DNA of 32,827 nt from contig JAITUP010000186.1 in the NCBI GenBank assembly GCA_031286265.1, positions 1 through 32,827 of the forward strand, in the 5' to 3' direction. This DNA comes from Chitinispirillales bacterium (lineage in GTDB: Bacteria; Fibrobacterota; Chitinivibrionia; Chitinivibrionales; Chitinispirillaceae). The notes below the pieces were generated by a model. That model worked only from the letters and a program-made list of their open reading frames with translations, made no database searches and was not told the origin of the DNA. Of the stretch, positions 25,515 through 32,827 are shown piece after piece. The translations under genes were made by a program, and so were the position numbers. Numbering within the stretch: position 1 is the stretch's first letter; each line of letters begins with the position of its first letter.

Positions 25515-26675
25515 TCACATGCCGCCAATTCTTACGCCTTCTTTCCTCTGGAAGGTCATTGTTAACTCTGTTAACTCTTCTCCTCCTACAACTGCAGTAA
25601 GTGTAAGTGTATTATTGTTAGGACCGGATATAGTGTAGACGGTGTAGAAATCGTCGTCGCCATCCGTCATTGTTTCGTCACTGTACGTCATTATTTTGCC
25701 TCCGTTTGTAGACCATATTGCCTTAATCCAACGGACCCAGACACCCTTGCCCATTTTCAAGAGTGTATATATCTCACCATTTGCTCGGAAAATAATGCCG
25801 TCGCATTCCTCTGTGTTATTATCAATCTCACAAGATACCCATGCTTCCCCCTCGGCAGTCACGAGTCTGCTGTCTCTTTCGGCGCTCGCAGCCAATCCAG
25901 ATGTAAAAAAAACAGCCGCCGCCATCACGCTGAAAAATAAGCGCGTTCCACCACCAATCCATCCATTATTGCAGACGAGTTTGCCCCTCTTTTTCTTTTT
26001 TGCCTTGTAAAGCCCCTTCGTCGCTTTTGTCCAATTCGGTTTGATTTGAAGAACGCGTTCATAGTCCGCTATAGCGTTGTCGTAGTTGTGGTTATGATAA
26101 TACGCGAGGCCGCGGCAATACAAGGTTTTAGCGTCGTCGGGATTGATTTCCAGAACTGCGCTGAAATCCGCTATGGCGCTGTTATAATTTTTTTTGTTCA
26201 AATACGCCACGCCGCGGAAAAAATACAAAACATGATCGTAAGTAATTTCCAGAGCCGCGCTATAGTTCGCTATGGCATTATCGTAGTCATTCATTATAGC
26301 ATAAACAATACCACGGCAGCCTAAAATAGCTTCATTGTTTGGAGAATATTCCAAAGCGGCGTCGTAGCAGGCAAGCGCGCTTTTGTAGTCGCCTTTCATG
26401 GCATACGTGCGGCCGCGCAGGTTTTGGGTTTCGGTGTTGACAGGATCTATTTCCAAAACAGCGTTATAATCCGCTATGGCGTTATCATAGTCGCCTTTTT
26501 CCGCATACGCTACGCCGCGGCAAGACAAAATAGTTGTATTTATCGGATCGATATCGAGCGCGGCGTTGTAGCAATCAATAGCGCTGTCATAGTCGCCGCC
26601 GCTCATAAACACGTTGCCACGGTCAATCAGGGGCTCAAAAGCGGGGACGCCATAAATATCTGAGTCCATTTGCAT
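25515..26675 (-). CDS. TPR-repeat protein with internal TM/signal-like segment and C-terminal extracytoplasmic domain
   Basis: About six TPR units (e.g. GDYDSAIDCYNAALDIDPINTTILSCRGVAYAEKGDYDNAIADYNAVLEIDP), basic stretch KAKKKKRGK, hydrophobic RLFFSVMAAAVFFTSGLAASAE, then a beta-rich domain. Confidence 0.8.
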   Translation of the reverse strand: MQMDSDIYGVPAFEPLIDRGNVFMSGGDYDSAIDCYNAALDIDPINTTILSCRGVAYAEKGDYDNAIADYNAVLEIDPVNTETQNLRGRTYAMKGDYKSALACYDAALEYSPNNEAILGCRGIVYAIMNDYDNAIANYSAALEITYDHVLYFFRGVAYLNKKNYNSAIADFSAVLEINPDDAKTLYCRGLAYYHNHNYDNAIADYERVLQIKPNWTKATKGLYKAKKKKRGKLVCNNGWIGGGTRLFFSVMAAAVFFTSGLAASAERDSRLVTAEGEAWVSCEIDNNTEECDGIIFRANGEIYTLLKMGKGVWVRWIKAIWSTNGGKIMTYSDETMTDGDDDFYTVYTISGPNNNTLTLTAVVGGEELTELTMTFQRKEGVRIGGM

Positions 26676-26895
26676 TTGTTTCTCCTTGCCCTATGTTTAT
26701 TGAAATATCAACATGTTTTTCTCGGCGTTTCCTGCGCATGCTTCCCACATCCTGTAAGCCCTAAAATAACCGCTAATATCAACACCGCTATAATATTTGT
26801 TTTTCTGTTATCATCATGTGTTTGAATCTGTTGTTATAAAATATTTGTTGTCGAGGTGTGAATGCAAAAGATTTTTTATTATATTCTTTATTAAT

Positions 26896-27993
26896 ATGAA
26901 ATTCTCCGACTTAGACAATCATCACATGCAGCGAGCTTTAGCGCTTGCGCGAAAGGCTAAGGGAACGACGTTTCCCAATCCCGCTGTTGGCGCAGTTGTT
27001 GTTGATGCGGGCGGCAAGGTTGTCGGTGAGGGGGCTACGAGTGTTTGCGGCGGCCCTCATGCTGAAAAGCTGGCGATTAAAAAAGCCGGGGCGGCGGCGC
27101 GTGGAGCTACAATGTTTGTTACGCTTGAACCGTGTGTGCATTTTGGGCGGACGCCGTCTTGTGTCGACGAAATTATCGAGGCCGGGGTGAAGAAAGTTAT
27201 TACGGCGGTCAAGGATCCGAATCCTCTTGTGAACGGTAAAGGTTTGCGTAAACTCAAAGCTCATGGTATTGATGTACAAACGGGGCTTCTTGCGCGGTCG
27301 GCAGTGCTTGTTAATGAAGATTATTGCTGGTCGATCGTCAACAAGCGTCCCTGGGTGTCCATAAAATTGGCGATGACGCTCGATGGGCGGATTGCCGATT
27401 GTGACGACAAGTCCAAATGGATTACATCGGAAGCGTCGCGCCGGGAGGTGCAGGAGATACGGCGTTATCATAGCGCGATTGCGGTGGGCAGACATACGCT
27501 ATTATCCGATGATCCGAAACTGACCGCGCGTTGCGGCAGAAAAACGTATTATCCGGCGCGGATAGTTTTTTCGTCGACGGGGAATATACCGGCGGATAAA
27601 TATTTTTTGACTCATGCCGATGAAGCGCGGACAATTGTTGTTATCGGAAACAGTAAAAAATGTGTGATTGAGCGTATCGATAATGTCGAATATTGGTATT
27701 TAGGAAAAAAGGACGTTGCGGAAAGTATAAACACATTTCTCGAAATGGCTTATGCGGAAGGATTGACGAGCGTTTTAATTGAAGGTGGGCAAAAACTCGC
27801 AAGCAATTTTCTCGAACACGATTTTGTTAACAAGGCGTATCTATTTTACGGCAATAAAATTTTTGGCAACGGTAAAAACGGGTTAATGTTTTCAAAAGGT
27901 TTACCCATCGAAAACAGTGTATATCTCGACAGGGTCGAGCATCGCTCGTTTGGTGATGATTTTTTTGTTTCCGGATATGTGAACAGAATATGA
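26896..27993 (+). CDS. ribD: Bifunctional riboflavin biosynthesis deaminase/reductase RibD
   Basis: MQRALALARKAKGTTFPNPAVGAVVVD, GGPHAEKLAI, MFVTLEPCVHFGRTPSCVDEIIEAG; reductase domain PWVSIKLAMTLDGRIAD, SVLIEGGQKLASNFL. ORF extends to 26797. Confidence 0.93.
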   Translation: MKFSDLDNHHMQRALALARKAKGTTFPNPAVGAVVVDAGGKVVGEGATSVCGGPHAEKLAIKKAGAAARGATMFVTLEPCVHFGRTPSCVDEIIEAGVKKVITAVKDPNPLVNGKGLRKLKAHGIDVQTGLLARSAVLVNEDYCWSIVNKRPWVSIKLAMTLDGRIADCDDKSKWITSEASRREVQEIRRYHSAIAVGRHTLLSDDPKLTARCGRKTYYPARIVFSSTGNIPADKYFLTHADEARTIVVIGNSKKCVIERIDNVEYWYLGKKDVAESINTFLEMAYAEGLTSVLIEGGQKLASNFLEHDFVNKAYLFYGNKIFGNGKNGLMFSKGLPIENSVYLDRVEHRSFGDDFFVSGYVNRI

Positions 27994-28041
27994 TATAGCA
28001 GTTTCATTTCAAAATAGCACTTGCATCGCCCGATGATTGCA

Positions 28042-29985
28042 CTACAAATTATCGGCCGTTTCCTCAACAACCTGAACAACCTGACGCGGCGCTCTTGTTA
28101 TTTGCCTTGTTGGGGTGGCGCCGGGGGGGTTGTATCTTCTGTGAACGGCTCTTCCTTCTTCTGTTTCCGCGAAGAAATATCTCAAAAGCTCTCCCGCGAT
28201 TGGCGCTGCTATCGCGCCGCCGCCGCCGGCGTTTTCTACTACTACGGCCACGGATATTACAGGATTGCTTACTGGTGCGCAGGCTATGAACAAGGCATGA
28301 GATTGGTCGCCGTGGGGATTTTGAGCGCTGCCGGTTTTGCCGCCTACCTGTATTCCCGGTACCGCCGAACGCCAGCCTGTACCGCCCGGTCTTATCACTG
28401 CCGCAAGAGCCTCGTGCGTTACGTCGAGCGTATATTGGGTGATGTCTATTTTGCTTCTTACTATCGGCGTATTTTGTCTTACGAGTATGCCGTCCTTGTT
28501 GCGTTCTTCGTTGAGTAGACGGGGTTGGAAAATTTCCTTGCCGTTACCCATCCCACCGACCATCAGCGCTAATTGCAACGGGGTTAACACCTGTTGCTGG
28601 CCGATTGCCATGTCCATAACGAGTCCCTGCGTCCAGCGCCAGCCGCGTGACGCGAAGCGCTGGTTATATGCCCGTTCGCCGGACAAATATCCGGCGCGTT
28701 CGCCCGGCAGGTCTACTCCGGTAATCTCTCCCAAGCTGAACATCCGCGCGTATTTATTGATGTTTTCATCGCCGAGCCTTAGACCGAGTTGATAGAAAAA
28801 CACGTTGCATGAAAATTTATTCGCGACGCTGTAAGATAGTGAACCGTGGCCTCTTGGGTTATGACATCTCGCTATGCGGCTACCGAATCTGAAACTGCCG
28901 CCGCAGCCGACGGACATTCTTGTTGTACTGTTGATATTTCCTATGTTGAGCCCCGCCAGCCCGGTCAGCGGTTTGAACGTCGAACCCGGCGGGTATAGCC
29001 CCGCGATGGCGCGGTTGTTGAGCGGCAAGCTTCGGTCTGATGTTACCGCCGACCACGCGGTGTTTCTAACGGTCGTGCCGGCCGAAAAAATGTTTGGGTC
29101 TACGGACGGATTACTGAACATCACAAGCACATCGCCGTTGCGCGGATCGAGCGCGATTACCGCGCCCCTTAGTGAATCGGGAAACGCTTCCGCCGCTACT
29201 GTTTGCATTTTTATATCGAGCGACAGGTAGAGATCGTTTCCATATATCGGCTCGATTCCTCGTATGTGCGATACCGCGCCGAGGCTTTTGCCATATGCGT
29301 TGACTTCGAGAAATTCTCTGCCGCACCTGCCTCTCATTACGCTTTCGTATTGACGTTCGAGCCCGGCTCTGCCCATCAAATCGCCCCAGTAGTAATCCTG
29401 ATGGCGCAGGGTGTCGAATTCTCTTTCCGGGATTTCGCCCATGTACCCGATCACGTGAAACGCCGTCGCGCCGAACGGATATTCGCGCCTCGATTCCGTT
29501 TCTACCACTATCCCCGGCAAGTCCATATAACGTTCTTCGATGATGCTGACGAGTTCGATAGATACGTCTTCCTTGATGCGTGTCAAATCGAATCGCCGTG
29601 AGTTTGCGCGGCGCATTTGTTGTGCCAATGTCAAGCTGTCGAATACCGGCTCGCCGTTTGCGTCACGGATTTTGCACAAAGCCTGAATGACGGGCTCTCG
29701 GTTGCGCGGCAGCCTGTATGGCAGCACGCAGATGGAATATGACGGCCGGTTGCGCGCGAGTTCAAGTCCGTTTCTGTCGAAGATTATTCCGCGCGGCGGC
29801 ACTATCACGCGTTCACGCATACTGTTCTCGCTCGCGAGACGTATGTTCGTCTCGGCATTGAGAATTTGAATTCGGTACAAACTTATCAATAGCACGATAA
29901 AAAACGGAGCGTAGGCGACGCCGATGGCGAGGCTCATGGCCCGTCTTTTGTGCGGTTCGTCTTGCAGTCTTTTCCCGGTAGCCAT
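28042..29985 (-). CDS. mrdA: Penicillin-binding protein 2 (peptidoglycan transpeptidase)
   Basis: Catalytic motifs LYPPGSTFKPLTGLAGL (SxxK), FSCNVFFYQLG (SxN), VGGKTGSAQNP (KTG). Single N-terminal TM. Follows mreCD. Confidence 0.95.
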   Translation of the reverse strand: MATGKRLQDEPHKRRAMSLAIGVAYAPFFIVLLISLYRIQILNAETNIRLASENSMRERVIVPPRGIIFDRNGLELARNRPSYSICVLPYRLPRNREPVIQALCKIRDANGEPVFDSLTLAQQMRRANSRRFDLTRIKEDVSIELVSIIEERYMDLPGIVVETESRREYPFGATAFHVIGYMGEIPEREFDTLRHQDYYWGDLMGRAGLERQYESVMRGRCGREFLEVNAYGKSLGAVSHIRGIEPIYGNDLYLSLDIKMQTVAAEAFPDSLRGAVIALDPRNGDVLVMFSNPSVDPNIFSAGTTVRNTAWSAVTSDRSLPLNNRAIAGLYPPGSTFKPLTGLAGLNIGNINSTTRMSVGCGGSFRFGSRIARCHNPRGHGSLSYSVANKFSCNVFFYQLGLRLGDENINKYARMFSLGEITGVDLPGERAGYLSGERAYNQRFASRGWRWTQGLVMDMAIGQQQVLTPLQLALMVGGMGNGKEIFQPRLLNEERNKDGILVRQNTPIVRSKIDITQYTLDVTHEALAAVIRPGGTGWRSAVPGIQVGGKTGSAQNPHGDQSHALFIACAPVSNPVISVAVVVENAGGGGAIAAPIAGELLRYFFAETEEGRAVHRRYNPPGATPTRQITRAPRQVVQVVEETADNL

Positions 29986-29991
29986 TTTCGA

Positions 29992-30498
29992 TCAATCCAC
30001 AAGCCGCGGCGGTCTGACAACGTTTACCCAGATAAACGGTATCGCGGCAAAGATAAGTGTGTAGAGGGCCCTTGGCAGCGTAACGACGAGCAACTCTATA
30101 AAGAGCGTACTTATCGTACCTTCGGTTTTCGTTATGTGTACCAGCATTATAATGGTGTCGTTTATAACAAACGCCGCGATTAAAAGCAACGCCTTCAAGA
30201 TAGGGTCAAGACGCAGTATCCGTTCGTTGAAGTGGCCGCAGATGTATCCCATCACGCTCATTGATAGGGCGTTTTGACCGAGGAGGCTCGGCGAAAAGAG
30301 GTCATGCGCGACCCCGATGAAGAAACCCACGTATACGCCCGGCATGACGCCGTACTTGATTACCAAGTGAAAAAGGACAAGCATTATAAGATCGGGCTTT
30401 ATCGAAAATACGGCGGCATGAGGGATAAGCGTGCTCTGAAGTACAGCGCACAATACAAACCATCCGGCCCATTTTAAATAACTGTTTGTCTTTGTCAT
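29992..30498 (-). CDS. mreD: Rod shape-determining protein MreD
   Basis: 168 aa polytopic protein immediately after mreC (4 bp overlap) and before mrdA. GVYVGFFIGVAHDLFSPSLLGQNALSMSVMGYICG is MreD-like. Confidence 0.85.
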   Translation of the reverse strand: MTKTNSYLKWAGWFVLCAVLQSTLIPHAAVFSIKPDLIMLVLFHLVIKYGVMPGVYVGFFIGVAHDLFSPSLLGQNALSMSVMGYICGHFNERILRLDPILKALLLIAAFVINDTIIMLVHITKTEGTISTLFIELLVVTLPRALYTLIFAAIPFIWVNVVRPPRLVD

Positions 30499-31328
30499 CG
30501 TTCAAACTTTATCGAATCAAGTTCACTGCGCTGCGCCGACCACTGTGGGGGCAGGTGCATCACAAAAAGTTCTTCCAGTCTATCAAAATTTACAGCAAAT
30601 TCAATGTAGGCGCGTTTGAAGAGCGGATTGGTCCTACCGTCTACATTTTCGACAACCCCCACGTTAAGCCCTTTGGGATATATCCCGCCGAGTCCAGATG
30701 TGAGGACGGTGTCGCCCGGCAGCGCGTCTTCATGGTTGCGCAGGCGCACAAAAAAGTCGCGTCCGTTTTCCGTTTGTAAAATACCGACTGCCCGCGATCT
30801 GCTGATCATCACGCTCGTACGATCGGACGGATCGCGCAGAAGCTGGGCTAAAGACGTATTTTGGGCAACTTGCACAATTTTTCCGACCGCGCCGTATTCG
30901 CCCACGAGCGGCATATACATTTCTATGCCCTGAGTTCTACCGCCGCTAACCACCACGCTACGGCCCTGATGAGACGGATCGCGGGCCACAACCTTGACCG
31001 GTATCAGCGTGTGGAGCATGTTTTCAGCAAATCCAAGCAGCCCTCTGAGACGTGTGTTTTCGGTGGACTGCTCGCGGATTATCTGCAACTGCGTACTCGC
31101 CTCCACAAGTTCCTGCCGGAGGCGCTTGTTTTCGGAATAGACGTTGGTAAAACCCGTTACCTGTGAAATTGTCGCGTATATCGGGTAGAAGACGGTCATG
31201 GTGAGATAGCGCGTGACCGTAAGCTGTGTGCCGGGTTGCGCCGTAATCATGAGGATGCTCAGCACCGTCGTTAAAAGCAGCGAAAAAAACCTGCGGCGTC
31301 GGATGATTAAATCGATAATCCAGCGCAT
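30495..31328 (-). CDS. mreC: Rod shape-determining protein MreC
   Basis: N-terminal TM, coiled coil (NKRLRQELVEASTQLQIIREQSTENTRLRGLLGF), then VKVVARDPSHQGRSVVVSGGRTQGIEMYMPLVGEYGAVGKIVQV. Confidence 0.93.
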   Translation of the reverse strand: MRWIIDLIIRRRRFFSLLLTTVLSILMITAQPGTQLTVTRYLTMTVFYPIYATISQVTGFTNVYSENKRLRQELVEASTQLQIIREQSTENTRLRGLLGFAENMLHTLIPVKVVARDPSHQGRSVVVSGGRTQGIEMYMPLVGEYGAVGKIVQVAQNTSLAQLLRDPSDRTSVMISRSRAVGILQTENGRDFFVRLRNHEDALPGDTVLTSGLGGIYPKGLNVGVVENVDGRTNPLFKRAYIEFAVNFDRLEELFVMHLPPQWSAQRSELDSIKFER

Positions 31329-31372
31329 TTAGAAAACTCTTGTCGGATGATGGTTTCTATCCAAAACTTCCT

Positions 31373-32428
31373 TTATTTCCCATGCTTGCCAGACGACATC
31401 AACACCGGATGATACTTGTCGTATTCTTCGATAATCTTGAGCGCCCCTCGCGCTACGCAGGTCATCGCGTCATCAATCACGTTTATCGGCAGATTTGTTT
31501 CCTGCCTGATGCGTTCATCAAGCCCGCGTAGGAGCGAACTGCCGCCGGTCATGATAATCCCCTTGTCGAGAATGTCGGCCGAGAGTTCGGGCGGCGTCTG
31601 TTCAAGCGCCTGTTTAACCGCGTCAACGATCATTGAAATAGGCTCATTCAGCGCGTCGCGGATTTCGGTAGAGGTGATGCGCAGCGTTTTGGGTATGCCG
31701 GCCACGAGGTCGCGCCCCTTAACCTCCATCTCAAGTTCATCCTCAAGCGGGAACGCCGAACCGACCTGTATTTTGATTTGCTCCGCCATACTCTCGCCGA
31801 CGAGCAGGTTGTATGTCTTTTTCAGATAGGAGACGATAGTCTCGTCCATTTCGTCGCCGCCTATGCGCACGGATGTGTTGCGCACCGTGCCGTTGAGCGC
31901 CAAAACCGCAATCTCCGCGGTGCCGCCGCCGATGTCTATCACCATGTTGCCGGACGGTTCTTCAACGGGGATACCCATGCCTATCGCGGATGCCATTGTT
32001 TCCGTCACGAGGTAGACATCACGCACGCCCGCGCTCTCCGCCGAGTCGATCACCGCGCGCCTCTCGACCTCGGTTATGCCGGAGGGTACGCTGATCACCG
32101 CCCGCGGCCTGAACCAGAAGCGATATTTCTGCACCCTGCGGATGAAGTATTTGAGCATCTGCTCCACAAGGTCAAAATCGGCGATAACCCCGTCTTTCAT
32201 AGGCCGAATCGCCTCAATCTCCCCCGGTGTGCGTCCGAGCATCTTCTTGGCCTCAAGCCCGATGGCCACGACGGCCTTGGAACTCCTGTTAACCGCGACG
32301 ACTGACGGCTCGTCGATAAGAAGCCCTCGCCCGCGCGCGTACACGAGCGTGTTCGCTGTCCCGAGGTCTATCCCCAAATCATTCGAAAAAAATGGCATCA
32401 TACCCATAAATCGGCCTGTAAATCTCAC
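31373..32428 (-). CDS. mreB: Rod shape-determining protein MreB (actin homologue)
   Basis: FFSNDLGIDLGTANTLVYARGRGLLIDEPSVVAVN, MVIDIGGGTAEIAVLALNG, RIGGDEMDETIVSYLKK, IIMTGGSSLLRGLDERI. GTG at 32428; ATG at 32407 is an alternative start. Confidence 0.96.
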   Translation of the reverse strand: MRFTGRFMGMMPFFSNDLGIDLGTANTLVYARGRGLLIDEPSVVAVNRSSKAVVAIGLEAKKMLGRTPGEIEAIRPMKDGVIADFDLVEQMLKYFIRRVQKYRFWFRPRAVISVPSGITEVERRAVIDSAESAGVRDVYLVTETMASAIGMGIPVEEPSGNMVIDIGGGTAEIAVLALNGTVRNTSVRIGGDEMDETIVSYLKKTYNLLVGESMAEQIKIQVGSAFPLEDELEMEVKGRDLVAGIPKTLRITSTEIRDALNEPISMIVDAVKQALEQTPPELSADILDKGIIMTGGSSLLRGLDERIRQETNLPINVIDDAMTCVARGALKIIEEYDKYHPVLMSSGKHGK

Positions 32429-32740
32429 TTTCTCGAAAAAAATGTGTTAGCGCAGACGTTTTTTTACGTTGGTACGGATAAAAAACGGCACCACCAAACG
32501 TATAATATACATCGGGCACGATAACAGCGTGCTATTTTATTTAAAATTATAGTTGTCGCAAAAAATGTTGATGCTCTTGATAGCTTGTTCCTGTTTTAGC
32601 ATTTCAAGTAAGAGTAATTTCACAATCCCCTTTTCTTTCAAACACAATCGCGATCGCGGCGGTACAATGTAGTATATTATGTGCTACGCTATTAACCCGG
32701 CGGCAATTAACCTCAACTATCTATTGAGTTTTGCTTTGTT

Positions 32741-32792
32741 TTTTGGTGACGGGGCTCTGCCCCGTAACGCCCCGATACGATAGCCCCCCTGC
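32741..32792. repeat. Dispersed repeat module B, right copy
   Basis: Exact reverse complement of 1271-1322. Internal hairpin ACGGGGC-TCT-GCCCCGT (32749-32765). Confidence 0.95.
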
Positions 32793-32793
32793 G

Positions 32794-32826
32794 GTCCCCC
32801 ATAAGCGGCGACCGCTTACGGGGGAC
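32794..32826. repeat. GC-rich palindrome at the right contig edge
   Basis: GTCCCCCaTAAGCGG-CGA-CCGCTTAcGGGGGAC: 15-position arms with one mismatch. Confidence 0.85.
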
Positions 32827-32827
32827 A

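Noticed and set aside
28021-28518. 165 aa plus-strand ORF antisense to mrdA
   Set aside because: Antisense to catalytic regions of PBP2; low-complexity content.
29451-29466. Possible third parS (cgatcacgtgaaacgc)
   Set aside because: Only the CACGTG core and right half match; the left half of the consensus is lost and it lies within mrdA.
31778-32305. 175 aa plus-strand ORF antisense to mreB
   Set aside because: Antisense to an unambiguous MreB; His/Arg-rich composition typical of shadow ORFs.

Overview
This 32.8 kb window looks like a chromosomal contig from near a replication origin. It is probably a whole assembly contig, because both ends lie in repeats that recur inside it.

Layout, left to right:
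- ~1-1322: repeat-rich segment. A ~288 bp direct repeat flanks an N-terminally truncated IS110-family transposase remnant, next to a 52 bp module that recurs inverted at the right end.
- 1.5-5.3 kb: MORN-type lipoprotein, flippase and GT2 glycosyltransferase.
- 5.29-5.46 kb: tRNA-Gly(GCC) and tRNA-Cys(GCA).
- 5.5-20.3 kb: a long minus-strand block with PfpI/DJ-1, an outer-membrane-like protein, dnaN, an oriC-like intergenic region, dnaA, a MerR-like regulator, gpsA, der, STAS, bactofilin, M23 peptidase, parB, parA, rsmG, mnmG and a RAYT-like Y1 transposase.
- 20.8-25.5 kb: a plus-strand block with CapA-like, 5xS1-domain protein, galE and polyprenol-P-mannose-synthase-like GT2.
- 25.5-32.4 kb: TPR chimera, ribD and the mreB-mreC-mreD-mrdA block.

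Best observations:
1. The predicted DnaA begins at domain III, with no domain I/II and an in-frame stop just upstream.
2. Two perfect 16 bp parS sites flank mnmG. One sits inside a 30 bp palindrome containing the mnmG stop codon; the other lies in the C-terminal codons of the RAYT-like gene.
3. parA-parB-M23-bactofilin-STAS form a compact gene block, suggesting a link between chromosome segregation and cell-envelope functions.
4. The dnaA-dnaN gap carries repeated TGTTGATA-type boxes, while the gene-strand switch is ~12 kb away.
5. Modular dispersed repeats occur at the contig edges.

I did not find a clear defence island, CRISPR array or obviously new multi-gene system. All calls come from reading the sequence and the supplied ORFs; no searches were run.
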